This document shows positions 53,508 to 62,804 of a DNA stretch of 64,000 nucleotides, piece by piece. The translations under genes and the position numbers were made by a program. The first letter of the stretch is position 1; every line of letters starts with the position of its first letter. Below the pieces are notes generated by a model. The model was not told where the DNA came from and did not search any database. It saw nothing but the letters and a program-made list of their open reading frames with translations. The DNA is from Halopseudomonas sabulinigri (lineage in GTDB: Bacteria > Pseudomonadota > Gammaproteobacteria > Pseudomonadales > Pseudomonadaceae), in NCBI RefSeq assembly GCF_900105255.1, contig NZ_LT629763.1, positions 992,001-1,056,000 of the forward strand, written 5' to 3'.

Positions 53508-54641
53508 CTACTCCGCCTTCCAACTTACCGGATACAGCATCTCTTCCCGATAACCGCTGAGCACCCGCCGCAGGCCGGTGAGTTGCTGGTCCAGCTCGGC
53601 GTCGCCGCTATCAACCAGGAAGGGTCGGCCATTCAGGGTGGTGAGTTTGGTTTTGGTCGCGACAACCATGAGGTTATCGAGCCCTACAGCGCGGACGATG
53701 CGGGGGGAGAGTTGTTGGTTGCCACGGCCAAGGATGTGGCCCTGGCCGCCGATGGCGGTGACCAGTATGCGCCAGTCGCCGCCTTGCTCCAGCAGCGTCC
53801 AGAGTTGCTGTTCTGTGGCGTCCTGCAGGATGAGTTCACCGTGGCGCAGTACGTCTACGCCCAGCAGTGTGCCGTGCAGGCCCATGGCTTCGAGCAGGCC
53901 GAGGTTGGTGGAACCGGGGCCGAGTATCCAGCCGGTCTCTTCATCCTGTTCTTCCTGCAGCCAGGCGGCGATGTCGTCCAGCACCAGGGTTTCGACTTCT
54001 CTTCCGCCCTGCTTCACCTGCTGCACAAAGCGGCCTTCTTCGGGCACCGAGAGTTCGCCGTAATGGCGGGTTTTGACCTGGCCCTGGCGGAAGGCGGTTT
54101 CGTCGATGTCACGCACGTCGGCTTCTCTCAGGCGTACCAGATCGCCCTTGACTAGCAGTGCGACCAGTTCACCGGCGGCGCGCGGATTGACGGCGTAGAC
54201 GCCGGAGTGGATTTTTACCCCGGCGGGAATGCCCAGCACCAGTTGGTTGGCGCGTATCTGGTTACAGATGTTGCGGGCGGTGCCGTCGCCGCCGGCGAAC
54301 AGCAGCAGGTCTACGCCGGTTTGTTGCAGGGCGGCGGCGCAGCGTTCGGTGTCTTCGGCGCTGGTCTGGTTGGCATCGCCCAGCTCGCCAATCACCTCGT
54401 GATCAAAGCCCAGCTCAGTGAGCAGGTCACTGCCCATGGGACCGGGAGCGGCAAAGATCTGCAGCTGTTCGCGCAGGGGTAACAGCTGTTCCAGCGCGAT
54501 GGCGACGCGGCGCTGTGCCTGTGGCAGCACGCCTTGCGCCAGCGCCTGCTCGGCAACGCCATCGGAGCCCTTGAGGGCAGCCTGCCCGCCCACGCCGGCC
54601 AGTGGGTTGATGATGAGCCCGAGTCTAAAAGCTGCCTGCAT
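53508..54641 (-). CDS. ATP-NAD kinase family protein
   Basis: 377 residues. The family motif LLFAGGDGTARNICNQI has GGDGT at 117-121; GIPAGVKIHSGVYAVNPRAAGEL follows, as in the larger ATP-NAD kinase (AcoX-like) group. It resembles NAD kinase in fold but is longer than PpnK/NadK, which cells usually encode elsewhere. The N-terminus LGLIINPLAGVGG is the start of the fold. Substrate uncertain: NAD or a related compound. Confidence 0.88.
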   Translation of the reverse strand: MQAAFRLGLIINPLAGVGGQAALKGSDGVAEQALAQGVLPQAQRRVAIALEQLLPLREQLQIFAAPGPMGSDLLTELGFDHEVIGELGDANQTSAEDTERCAAALQQTGVDLLLFAGGDGTARNICNQIRANQLVLGIPAGVKIHSGVYAVNPRAAGELVALLVKGDLVRLREADVRDIDETAFRQGQVKTRHYGELSVPEEGRFVQQVKQGGREVETLVLDDIAAWLQEEQDEETGWILGPGSTNLGLLEAMGLHGTLLGVDVLRHGELILQDATEQQLWTLLEQGGDWRILVTAIGGQGHILGRGNQQLSPRIVRAVGLDNLMVVATKTKLTTLNGRPFLVDSGDAELDQQLTGLRRVLSGYREEMLYPVSWKAE

Positions 54642-54783
54642 TACGTTTGTCCGTTCCTGTTTGTTGCGGGTGGGTTGTCACAAAGTCGTCACGCGGTTGC
54701 CATATCCTGCCCTCAGCTGGTCAGCGGGAGGGTTGGCCAGCGCTCAGCGAGACGATTCAGCGACACCACACTGGGAGAAAACC

Positions 54784-54972
54784 ATGAGTGTACATGCCTT
54801 GCAGACTTGCCGTGACAGTGCCGAAATCCTGATTCACCCCGCGTCCTGCTCGGGCGGTTATCTGGTCGATGAGAGCGGCCGAGAAATTGCCATTACCGAG
54901 CAAATGATTCAACACGCCTGCAATGAACTGGAGCGCCAGTGGGTACCCGCTCCTAGCCGCACGGGTAACTGA
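54784..54972 (+). CDS. Small conserved pseudomonad protein (PA1571-like)
   Basis: 62 residues, soluble. The core SGGYLVDESGREIAITEQMIQHACNELE resembles the PA1571 family of about 60-residue proteins; this is from memory. GGAGA lies 6-10 bases upstream of the ATG. It runs convergent with pdxB and its 3' end overlaps the pdxB 3' end by 20 bp. Function unknown. Confidence 0.7.
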   Translation: MSVHALQTCRDSAEILIHPASCSGGYLVDESGREIAITEQMIQHACNELERQWVPAPSRTGN

Positions 54973-56101
54973 AACCCGCTGCGGTCCAAGCGGCCGGCGG
55001 CGTTTTGTCGCCAAGCCAGTCCAGTTGCAGATGTGAGCACTCCCGGCGTAGCGGGTAGTGCTTGCGCAGCAGATCAAAAGCCTGCGGGATCTGCTCTTGC
55101 TGTGCCCCCTGCATCGCCGCGCGAAAACGCGCATCATCGTCCCTTACGTCATAAACCAGCCGTAGCGCGCGCGCCAGCGCCCAATCTGCTGGTGTCTGTT
55201 CGTCCACCGCCAAATGCGCCAGGCCCGATGTCGGTGCCAGGTCGCTCAGCTTCAGCGCGGCTGATTGCTGAAAGTGCGCGCAAAACGCCTGATAAATCTG
55301 TTCGGTACCGCGCAATTTGCCGTCCAGGCTGTAACCGGCGATATGTGGCGTGGCCAGGGCGCACAGCTGCGCCAGCGCCAGATCGACCTGCGGTTCCTGC
55401 TCCCACACGTCCAATGCCACCTGCAGGTCTGGCCGTTGCGGCAGCAAGCTGGCCAGCGCCTGATTGTCGACCACAGGGCCACGGCTGCTGTTGATCAGCC
55501 AGGTGCCTGGGGCTAGCTTGGCCAATCGTTCGGCATTCAAAAGGTGCTGCGTGGCGTGCGGGCCTTGCTTGTTGAGCGGTACATGGCAAGTGATGACACC
55601 GGCTTGCGCCAGCAGCGCATCCAGGCTTACAAAGCCGCTCTCGCCACGCTGGGCGCGCGGCGGGTCGCACAGCAGGCAGTCAACGCCCAGGGCGGTCAGC
55701 GTAGCGGCCAGGCGGCCACCCACCTCACCGACCCCGATGATGCCAACGCGGCGCGTACTCCATGCCGCGCCGGTGCGTTCAGCCAGGGTGAGCAGGCAGC
55801 TGAGGACATACTCCACCACCCCGCGTGCGTTGCACCCGGGCGCGCTGACCACCTGAATACCGGCGGCGACCAGGCCTGCCAAATCCAGGTGATCCGTGCC
55901 AATGGTGCAGGTGCCGACAAACCGCACCGGCGTGCCCGCCAACAGCGCGGCATCCACCTTGGTAACGGAACGCACCAGCAGGGCATCGGCCTGCATAAGG
56001 TGTTCACGCCGAATTTCGCGGCCGGGATAGGTGACAATCTCGCCCTGGTCGGCAAAAAAGGCGTTTAACAGAGGGATATTTTCGTCGGCGACAATACGCA
56101 T
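54953..56101 (-). CDS. pdxB: 4-phosphoerythronate dehydrogenase
   Basis: 382 residues, a D-2-hydroxyacid dehydrogenase of the DXP-dependent pyridoxal phosphate pathway. The NAD site VGIIGVGEVGGRLAATL is at about 119-135. NSSRGPVVDNQAL and LDVWEQEP are dehydrogenase signatures with the active-site residues. The C-terminal domain LRKHYPLRRECSHLQL is the PdxB-specific dimerisation part. The start at 56101 gives MRIVADENIPLLNAFF; the upstream ATG at 56266 adds a non-conserved prefix. Confidence 0.95.
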   Translation of the reverse strand: MRIVADENIPLLNAFFADQGEIVTYPGREIRREHLMQADALLVRSVTKVDAALLAGTPVRFVGTCTIGTDHLDLAGLVAAGIQVVSAPGCNARGVVEYVLSCLLTLAERTGAAWSTRRVGIIGVGEVGGRLAATLTALGVDCLLCDPPRAQRGESGFVSLDALLAQAGVITCHVPLNKQGPHATQHLLNAERLAKLAPGTWLINSSRGPVVDNQALASLLPQRPDLQVALDVWEQEPQVDLALAQLCALATPHIAGYSLDGKLRGTEQIYQAFCAHFQQSAALKLSDLAPTSGLAHLAVDEQTPADWALARALRLVYDVRDDDARFRAAMQGAQQEQIPQAFDLLRKHYPLRRECSHLQLDWLGDKTPPAAWTAAGFSYPCG

Positions 56102-56521
56102 ACAGCGGCTTCCGAGTACAGGGTGTGGGGGCATTGTCAGCGGTGCCCGGCGGGCTGTCCAGCCGCTGCGCTGCCGGCAGTAAAGAAACTGCAAGAATGA
56201 GCTTGCACCTATTCCGCGCCGCTGCTTTACTGAACGCAACAAGTCCGAATGTGACTTGATGGTCAAAACATTATTCTAAGCGTTTCCCGAGGGGTAACTA
56301 CCTCTCTTTGCAGGACCTGCCTGAGTCAAAGAGCAATTCGCGCAATGCCCACTGCGCTGGCCCTGAGACTGTCCTCTCCACCCTGTCGCCATAACCACAA
56401 GCAAAGTTGTCTGCACCGGACGATGCCTTGGCGCGTTTAGTTTCTTTGCGGCTTTTTGCCAATCACTGCCCTGTATGACGTGGCTCTTTGCCGCGTCCAG
56501 CCAAGACCGGAGACAGGGAAT

Positions 56522-57430
56522 ATGAAGCCAGAACACGAAGTGGTAGAAACACTGGGGCTATTTCGCATTCAAACGCATTACTATGCCAGCCCGGCGCCGC
56601 AGGGGACCATTATTCTGGTCAACGGCTCACTGGCGACCATGGCGGCCTTTGCCCAGACCGTGCGTTTTCTCCAGCCACATTTCAATGTTGTGCTATTTGA
56701 TGAGCCCTACTCTGGCGAGTCCAAGCGCTACAACGCCAACCAGCGCCCGATCACCAAGGAGCAGGAAGCAGGTATTCTGCTGGAGTTGATCGCGCACTTT
56801 CAGGCCGACCACATGTTGTCCTTCTCATGGGGCGGCGCTTCTGCCTTGTTGGCATTGGCGCAGCGCCCACCGAGTATTCGCAAGGCGGTGGTGATGGCCT
56901 TCTCGCCGCTGATCAACAGCGCCATGCGCGACTATCTGGAGAACGGCATTGATCTGCTGCTTAACTGCGAGCGACGCAAGCTGGGCATGCTGCTGAATGA
57001 CACCATCGGCGAACACCTGCCGTCGCTGGTGAAGCGTTACAACTTCCGCCACATCATCAGCCTGGATGAGCACGAGTACCAACAGATGGCCTTCCATGTG
57101 AGCCAGGTACTGACCCAGGATACCCGCTGCTACCTGACCGGCAGTGCCAATATCGATGTGCCGCTGCTGTTTATCAATGGCGATCTGGACCGTTACACCA
57201 GCCCGCAGGACGCGCGCCATTTCAGCCGCCATATGCGTGATTGCTCCTACGCCACGGTGACCGGCGCCGGACATTTTCTGGATATGGAAAACAAGGAGGC
57301 CTGGCAGCAGACCCGCGATGCGGTGCTCGGCTTTATTGCCGACAGCCTACCACAGCAAGGTCAGGCGCAGCTGACCGTGGCGCCGCGACAGGTAGTGGGG
57401 CTCAAGCAGAATCAGCTGGGCCTGGTCTGA
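56522..57430 (+). CDS. phaG: PhaG/RhlA-family 3-hydroxyacyl transferase or thioesterase
   Basis: 302 residues, alpha/beta hydrolase fold. TIILVNGSLATMAAFAQTVRFLQPHFNVVLFDEPYSGESK (about 29-68) is very close to Pseudomonas PhaG. The nucleophile is Ser102 in LSFSWGGAS; Asp in NGDLDRYTS and His in AGHFLDMENK complete the triad. PhaG links fatty-acid synthesis to polyhydroxyalkanoate monomers by moving or releasing 3-hydroxyacyl groups from ACP; RhlA instead makes the rhamnolipid lipid part. PhaG fits better here, as no rhlB follows. GGAGACAGGG precedes the ATG. Confidence 0.85.
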   Translation: MKPEHEVVETLGLFRIQTHYYASPAPQGTIILVNGSLATMAAFAQTVRFLQPHFNVVLFDEPYSGESKRYNANQRPITKEQEAGILLELIAHFQADHMLSFSWGGASALLALAQRPPSIRKAVVMAFSPLINSAMRDYLENGIDLLLNCERRKLGMLLNDTIGEHLPSLVKRYNFRHIISLDEHEYQQMAFHVSQVLTQDTRCYLTGSANIDVPLLFINGDLDRYTSPQDARHFSRHMRDCSYATVTGAGHFLDMENKEAWQQTRDAVLGFIADSLPQQGQAQLTVAPRQVVGLKQNQLGLV

Positions 57431-58002
57431 AGCTCTGAACTCTCTGGGTCTGCGCCGGGCAACGGCGTTCGGCCAGACTCAGGAAAGCTGTCTGCACTCA
57501 GGGTCGCGCCCGGCCGGTAGAACGCCAGCAAGGCCTCGACAAAACGCGCCGGGCGCTCCTTCAGCCCGGCCTCCAGATAGCTCAGTACCTGTGCGCGTAC
57601 CTTGGCGCGGAAGGGCTCGGGATCGGTCGCCTCTCCGCTGAGGTTGTCCGTGCTCACATCAAAGCGGTGGCCGGCGGCAACGCAGAACAGCCACTCCAAC
57701 GCCTGCGGCTTGACCTCTACCTGCTCGAACGCCTGCTGCTGGCCGGCCGTTCGCCCATCTGGCGCATACCAGTAACCAAAATCCGGCAACAACCGCCGTT
57801 CGGCGCCAGCCACGCACCAGTGCGCCACTTCATGCAGTGCGCTACGAAAATAATCGCGGGTGAAGTGAATGCGATGACTGGGCGACACTACGTCCGCGGG
57901 CAGGTATTCCGGCTCGGCAAAACCGCCACGCAGGCGGGTATTGAAGTCACCGGCAAAACAGCGGTCAAACAGGGTTACAAGGTCATCGCAATGGTGCTGC
58001 AT
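57412..58002 (-). CDS. epmC: EpmC-like (YfcM) elongation factor P hydroxylase
   Basis: 196 residues. The family block HCDDLVTLFDRCFAGDFNTRLRGGFAEPEYLPAD and HEVAHWCVAGAERRLLPDFGYWY (metal-site His, about 60-83) match E. coli YfcM, which hydroxylates the modified lysine of EF-P. VKPQALEWLFCVAAGHRFDVSTDNL is a further conserved block. The start is uncertain: ATG 58002 aligns with YfcM but lacks a ribosome site, and longer starts are possible. Its 3' end overlaps phaG by 19 bp, convergent. P. aeruginosa EF-P is rhamnosylated on Arg, so the substrate here is open. Confidence 0.82.
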   Translation of the reverse strand: MQHHCDDLVTLFDRCFAGDFNTRLRGGFAEPEYLPADVVSPSHRIHFTRDYFRSALHEVAHWCVAGAERRLLPDFGYWYAPDGRTAGQQQAFEQVEVKPQALEWLFCVAAGHRFDVSTDNLSGEATDPEPFRAKVRAQVLSYLEAGLKERPARFVEALLAFYRPGATLSADSFPESGRTPLPGADPESSELQTRPS

Positions 58003-58066
58003 CGGCTGGTAGACAATATCTGGCAAGTTGATAGGATGAAGCGCTTTTTTCAAGGCACACTCGGTA

Positions 58067-59485
58067 ATGAGCAGCAGACCTACTCGCTTCAACGGGCCGC
58101 GCATTGTAGCAGAACTGCGCGCGCTGATTATTCTGGTTCTGCCGATCGTCGCGGCGCAGCTGTCGCACACCCTGCTAGGCTTTGTCGATACCGCCATGGC
58201 CGGCCGCGTCAGCGCCGAAGCCCTCGCCGCGGTGGCACTGGGCAACTCGTTCTGGATCCCTACCCTGTTGTTTCTCACCGGCGTGATGATGATCGTCACC
58301 TCCAAAGTGGCCGCCTGCAATGGGGCTAATCGCCTGGCCGAAACCGGCCCGCTGGTGCGTCAGGGCGCCTGGCTGGGCTTGTTCATTGGCTTGCTGTGCA
58401 TGCTGTTTCTCAATCTGACGCGCCCGATACTCGTCTGGATGCAGATCGGCGAATCGCTGATCCCGGTTACCCTGGATTACCTGCTGGCGATTTCGCTCGG
58501 CTTTCCGGCGGTGGGCATCATGCTTGCCCTGCGCGGTTTGTCCGACGGCCTGTCGCGCACTAAACCGGCGATGCTGGTGGGCTTTATTGGCTTGCTTATC
58601 AACATTCCTGCCAACTACGTGCTGGTTTACGGCAAGCTCGGCTTTCCGGCCATGGGTGCGGTCGGCTGCGGTGTGGCTACCGCACTGGTGATGTGGTCGA
58701 TGCTGGCCTGCCTGTTGATCTACCTGAAACGTTCGCCGCTGTACCGCGAGTGCGGCCTGTTCGCGCGTTTCGACTGGCCGGTGGCACGCACCCAGGGCGA
58801 ACTCTTTGGTCTGGGTTTTCCGATCGGCATCGCGCTGTTTGCCGAGACCAGCATGTTCTGCGTGATTGCCCTGTTGATCGGCGGCATGGGCGCCGTGGTG
58901 GTCGCCAGCCATCAGGTAGCCATCAACTTTTCCTCGCTGGCCTTCATGGTGCCCTTTAGCCTGGGCCTGGCGATTACCGTGCGTGTGGGCCACAACCTGG
59001 GCCGGGCTGGCGCCCGCGCGGCGCTGTTTTCCGCCAAGGTGGGTACGGTCGTGGCGCTGGGCGCTGCCGCCGTCGCGGCTGCCGGCATGTACTTTTTTGC
59101 CGGGCAGATTCCGCGCCTGTATACCCAGGATGCACAGGTAATCGAACTGGCTGCCAGCCTGTTCGTACTAGCCGCGCTGTATCAATTTTCCGATGCCATT
59201 CAGGTGGCATGCGCCGGCGCCCTGCGTGGCTTTCAGGACACCCGGCTGCCGATGCTGCTGACCATGATCGCCTACTGGCTGATCGGCCTGCCGGCGGGAT
59301 ATCTGCTGGGCATCAGCGACCTGCTTGGTCCGCCACGCGGGCCGGCCGGGTTCTGGATGGGGCTGATCGTAGGCCTGAGCAGCGCTGCGCTGTTTCTGGG
59401 CATTCGGCTGTCGATAGTCGGGAAACGCGAAAAGCTGCGTCCGCCGGCACCTCCCAGCGGCGCGCCGTTCAGCGCAACACACTGA
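58067..59485 (+). CDS. MATE-family multidrug efflux pump (NorM/PmpM-like)
   Basis: 472 residues with twelve membrane helices. The start VLPIVAAQLSHTLLGFVDTAMAGRVSAEALAAVALGNSFW is the MATE/NorM N-lobe signature, and GLPAGYLLG in the C-lobe is typical. It exports cationic drugs using Na+ or H+. It corresponds in type to PmpM of P. aeruginosa. It is divergent from epmC, with starts 65 bp apart. Confidence 0.92.
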   Translation: MSSRPTRFNGPRIVAELRALIILVLPIVAAQLSHTLLGFVDTAMAGRVSAEALAAVALGNSFWIPTLLFLTGVMMIVTSKVAACNGANRLAETGPLVRQGAWLGLFIGLLCMLFLNLTRPILVWMQIGESLIPVTLDYLLAISLGFPAVGIMLALRGLSDGLSRTKPAMLVGFIGLLINIPANYVLVYGKLGFPAMGAVGCGVATALVMWSMLACLLIYLKRSPLYRECGLFARFDWPVARTQGELFGLGFPIGIALFAETSMFCVIALLIGGMGAVVVASHQVAINFSSLAFMVPFSLGLAITVRVGHNLGRAGARAALFSAKVGTVVALGAAAVAAAGMYFFAGQIPRLYTQDAQVIELAASLFVLAALYQFSDAIQVACAGALRGFQDTRLPMLLTMIAYWLIGLPAGYLLGISDLLGPPRGPAGFWMGLIVGLSSAALFLGIRLSIVGKREKLRPPAPPSGAPFSATH

Positions 59486-59520
59486 TCCGGCTCCAGCCGC
59501 AGGCGTGGCATACTGCGGCC

Positions 59521-60603
59521 ATGAGCACCCTTCTGCGGATTATTCCCATCGCCCTGCTGCTGACGCTGTGCGGCTGCCAACGCCCACCCGAGGCGCAGCG
59601 GCAGATGGCCAACTACCTTGATCGGGTCAGCCGGGTGCTGCAACAGGACTGGCAGCCCTTCCAACCCGAGAGCCTGTCTGCCTACCGATTCGGGCCACGC
59701 CGCGAGCGCGTGCTCAGCATTGCGCCGCTGCGTATCAGCCTGCTTGATCTGATCGTCGATACCAATGACTGCCGTGAGCTGCAACAACGCATCAGCGAGC
59801 GCAACACGGTGCTGGGTAAGGTCATGCCCTGGAGTCATCGGCTCGCCTATGACGGCGAGCTGCTGCGCGCACTGCAGCACTGCACGGCGCTGCTGGCCGA
59901 GCGGGATGATAAGCAAGCGCTGCAAGAGCAGCTGTCCGCCATCGCCGCCAGCAAAACCAGCAGCCTACCCGCCACCTTCTGGAATGCACTGAACAGCAGC
60001 GAGGAGTTTGAGCAATACCTGCGCTTCGCCGACCAGCCCCTACCGGTAAGCAGCCAACCGCTCACCGATCAGGCCGCAATTGAGGCACTGCGCGAACTGG
60101 CCAACGTGGGCGCGGAGTTGCCGCACAGGCTGCCACCCGAGCGCGCCTCACTGGACGCGCTATTGCGCACCCTGCAACTCAGCCAGCATGGCGGCCAGTT
60201 GATCACCAGCCTGGCGCAAACGACCCATGGCCTGCAGCAGGCAACACAAATGCTGCAGGCCACTGAGGCGCGCCTGCTATGCCCGATGCAGGCGCCTTCT
60301 GAACGCTCGAAAATTCTGCTGAATGTGTTTGTGCTTTTTTACGCTGGCGAGATTCAACCCTACCTCGCGCAGCTACAGCGGCTGGGGCAACCCTGGGCCG
60401 CCGCCATCGGCGAGTTGCGCGCCCTGCCGGGGATACCAGCGGCCACCGCACAGGCGCTGGACCGGCTGGCGGGCACGGAAGCTTCCCTGTGGGAGCGTTA
60501 CCAGGCGGCCGTGGCGGCGCACACCCAGGCTTGGCAGGATCTGTTGGGAGCTTGTCAGTCGCGGCCGGGGCAAAGCGGATGGCAGGGCCGCACAGAACAG
60601 TAA
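59521..60603 (+). CDS. DUF3080 lipoprotein
   Basis: 360 residues. The signal peptide has lipobox LCGC with Cys19 as the likely lipidated residue (LLLTLCGCQ). The mature part is helical (NYLDRVSRVLQQDWQPFQPESLSAYRFGPRRERVL...) and matches the DUF3080 family of outer-membrane-associated proteins of unknown function. It starts 36 bp after the MATE gene; an in-frame ORF extends upstream to 59209 but only the ATG at 59521 gives a signal peptide. Confidence 0.82.
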   Translation: MSTLLRIIPIALLLTLCGCQRPPEAQRQMANYLDRVSRVLQQDWQPFQPESLSAYRFGPRRERVLSIAPLRISLLDLIVDTNDCRELQQRISERNTVLGKVMPWSHRLAYDGELLRALQHCTALLAERDDKQALQEQLSAIAASKTSSLPATFWNALNSSEEFEQYLRFADQPLPVSSQPLTDQAAIEALRELANVGAELPHRLPPERASLDALLRTLQLSQHGGQLITSLAQTTHGLQQATQMLQATEARLLCPMQAPSERSKILLNVFVLFYAGEIQPYLAQLQRLGQPWAAAIGELRALPGIPAATAQALDRLAGTEASLWERYQAAVAAHTQAWQDLLGACQSRPGQSGWQGRTEQ

Positions 60604-60674
60604 CGGCTACTGCTACTGCTATTGCCACGGGCCACGAACGGAGCAGCTGGTGGCGGCAAAAAACAGACAAAAAA

Positions 60675-60698
60675 AAAGCCGGCATAAATGCCGGCTTT
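60675..60698 (-). terminator. Terminator of the tRNA-Ala/Glu/Ala operon
   Basis: Stem AAAGCCGGCAT / ATGCCGGCTTT with a 2-nt loop, followed on the minus strand by nine T. It lies 7 bases past the last tRNA. Confidence 0.9.
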
Positions 60699-60704
60699 GT
60701 AAAA

Positions 60705-60780
60705 TGGTGGAGCTAAGCGGGATCGAACCGCTGACCTCCTGCATGCCATGCAGGCGCTCTCCCAGCTGAGCTATAGCCCC
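60705..60780 (-). tRNA. tRNA-Ala (GGC anticodon), distal copy
   Basis: 76 nt with encoded CCA. The acceptor GGGGCTA pairs with TAGCTCC with one G-U pair. The anticodon loop ATGGCAT within CCTGC/GCAGG gives GGC. Identical to the copy at 60975. Last gene of the operon. Confidence 0.97.
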
Positions 60781-60821
60781 AGGTCTTGCGACCCTGACAC
60801 ACTCTCGCGTGTCGGTAAAAA

Positions 60822-60897
60822 TGGCGTCCCCTAGGGGACTCGAACCCCTGTTACCGCCGTGAAAGGGCGGTGTCCTAGGCCACTAGACGAAGGGGAC
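60822..60897 (-). tRNA. tRNA-Glu (UUC anticodon), copy 2
   Basis: 76 nt with encoded CCA, identical to the copy at 35234-35309. It lies between the two tRNA-Ala genes. Confidence 0.97.
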
Positions 60898-60974
60898 GCA
60901 AACCCTTCTCTAAACAGGCTGGAATCTGTTTAGCAGTGATAAAACAGGCCGACGCGAACGTCGACCAAAAAACT

Positions 60975-61050
60975 TGGTGGAGCTAAGCGGGATCGAACCG
61001 CTGACCTCCTGCATGCCATGCAGGCGCTCTCCCAGCTGAGCTATAGCCCC
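60975..61050 (-). tRNA. tRNA-Ala (GGC anticodon), proximal copy
   Basis: 76 nt with encoded CCA, the same sequence as the distal copy. It is the first gene after the operon promoter at 61069. Confidence 0.97.
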
Positions 61051-61068
61051 GTCGCTATGACGGGGCGC

Positions 61069-61097
61069 ATATTAAGTACGACGCCCCGCCCTGTCAA
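61069..61097 (-). promoter_or_regulatory. Sigma-70 promoter for the tRNA-Ala/Glu/Ala operon
   Basis: Minus strand: TTGACA (61097-61092), 17-bp spacer, TAATAT (61074-61069), then the GC-rich discriminator GCGCCCC. The strongest promoter match in the window. Confidence 0.88.
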
Positions 61098-61128
61098 CAG
61101 AATTTTACGTAAAACAGCGACTTAACTC

Positions 61129-61243
61129 AGCGGCAAGCTTCAAGCGGCAAGCCACACGTTGATTGATGCGGCGGCGGTTGGCGGCGCAAAGCTGAAACCC
61201 TGCGCCGCTTTTTGCTGTTGCTTCTAGCTTACGACTTGCCGCT
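61129..61243. repeat. REP-like palindromic element downstream of gltX
   Basis: AGCGGCAAG occurs twice (61129-61137 and 61143-61151) and faces CTTGCCGCT (61235-61243). Inside, GCGGCGCA (61181-61188) pairs with TGCGCCGC (61201-61208) and is followed by five T in the plus direction. The pattern resembles pseudomonad REP/short palindromic repeats. It may act as the gltX 3' end. Confidence 0.6.
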
Positions 61244-61248
61244 GGAGA

Positions 61249-62724
61249 CTAGATAGCCTCCAGTTCCTTCTGCCAAGCCTTGTTCTCTTTCTTCGAGGTG
61301 CCACCCAGCAGCTCCAGCGCCTGACGCAGGCGGAAGCGCGTCAGATCCGGGCCCAGGTGCGCCATGGCATCCAACACCGAGACCGAGCTGGCCTGGCCGG
61401 TAATCGCCGGGAACAGCAGCGGCATCAGATCACGCAGCTTCAGCTCCTGGCTGGCAGCCACGGCATTGATGGTCGCCATGATGCCGTCCTTGTTCCAGTC
61501 GCGCAGCGCTTCCAGCTTCCACAGCAGCAGTTGCATGACCTTGCGTACTTCATCGGCGGACAGCTTCTTGTGCTCGAACAGCTCAGGCGCAGGGTTTACC
61601 TTGCCGGCCATGAAGAAGCCGAGCAGATCAGGCAGATCGCTGAAGGTCTCGACGCGGCTCTGCGCCAGGCTGATCATCGGTTTGAGGTACGCCGGGTTCA
61701 GCGCCCAGGTCTGCACGGCAGCGGCAAAGTCGTCTTCCGACAGCTCACGAATCCACTGGCCGTTCAGCCAAGACAGCTTCTCTACATCAAAGATTGGGCC
61801 GCCCAGCGATACCCGCTGAATGTCAAAGTGCTCGACCATTTCGGCGAGGGTGAATTTCTCGCTTTCATCCGGCATCGACCAGCCCATGCGGCCCAGGTAG
61901 TTCAGCAACGCTTCCGGCAGATAACCCATGCGCTCATAAAAGGTAATGCTGGTCGGATTCTTGCGCTTGGACAGTTTGCTCTTGTCGGGGTTACGCAGCA
62001 GCGGCATGTGGCACAGCTGCGGCATATCCCAGCCAAAGTACTGATACAGCAGAATGTGCTTGGGCGCGGAGTTGATCCACTCCTCACCGCGCAATACGTG
62101 GGTGATGCCCATCAGGTGGTCATCCACCACGTTGGCCAGGTGGTAGGTGGGCAGGCCGTCGGCCTTCATCAGCACCTGCATGTCGACCTGTTCCCACGGG
62201 ATATCGATTTCGCCGCGCAGCATGTCTTGCACCTGGCAGATGCCTTCACTCGGCACCTTCATGCGCACCACGTGGGGCTCGCCCGCTGCCACGCGCTTGG
62301 CCACCTCATCTGCGCTCAAATGCAGGCAGTGGCCGTCGTAACCGGGGGTCTGCTTGTTGGCCATCTGTTCTGCGCGCAGGGCATCTAGTCGCTCGCTGCT
62401 GCAGAAGCAGCGGAAGGCATGGCCGGCGCTGATCAGCTGTTCACTGTGCTCGTGGTAGATGGCGCTGCGTTCGCTCTGGCGGTAAGGGCCGTGCGGGCCG
62501 CCCACATCCGGACCTTCATCCCAGTCCAGACCCAGCCAGCGGAGGGAATCAAGAATCTGCTGTTCCGATTCGGCACTGGAGCGCACCTGATCCGTGTCTT
62601 CAATTCGCAGGATGAACTGGCCACCGTGCTGGCGAGCAAAACACTGGTTAAACAGGGCGATGTAGGCAGTGCCCACATGCGGATCGCCAGTTGGCGAGGG
62701 GGCGATACGAGTACGAACGGTCAT
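61249..62724 (-). CDS. gltX: Glutamyl-tRNA synthetase
   Basis: 491 residues, class I synthetase. The HIGH-type motif is [10 protein letters not shown] at 16-25 and the KMSKS-type motif is SKLSKRKNP near 240-248. A zinc-type cluster is suggested by Cys residues in [11 protein letters not shown]. It charges tRNA-Glu and is encoded just upstream of an operon that contains tRNA-Glu, as in P. aeruginosa. A C-terminal anticodon-binding domain ends with [10 protein letters not shown] and later helices. Confidence 0.97.
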   Translation of the reverse strand: MTVRTRIAPSPTGDPHVGTAYIALFNQCFARQHGGQFILRIEDTDQVRSSAESEQQILDSLRWLGLDWDEGPDVGGPHGPYRQSERSAIYHEHSEQLISAGHAFRCFCSSERLDALRAEQMANKQTPGYDGHCLHLSADEVAKRVAAGEPHVVRMKVPSEGICQVQDMLRGEIDIPWEQVDMQVLMKADGLPTYHLANVVDDHLMGITHVLRGEEWINSAPKHILLYQYFGWDMPQLCHMPLLRNPDKSKLSKRKNPTSITFYERMGYLPEALLNYLGRMGWSMPDESEKFTLAEMVEHFDIQRVSLGGPIFDVEKLSWLNGQWIRELSEDDFAAAVQTWALNPAYLKPMISLAQSRVETFSDLPDLLGFFMAGKVNPAPELFEHKKLSADEVRKVMQLLLWKLEALRDWNKDGIMATINAVAASQELKLRDLMPLLFPAITGQASSVSVLDAMAHLGPDLTRFRLRQALELLGGTSKKENKAWQKELEAI

Positions 62725-62804
62725 GGGGTCTCTCAGTCAGACTGCCGAGCAGGCGCTCGGCATGGCAGTAATGGGTTACGGGCATTGCATGGCGAGCGAT
62801 TTTA

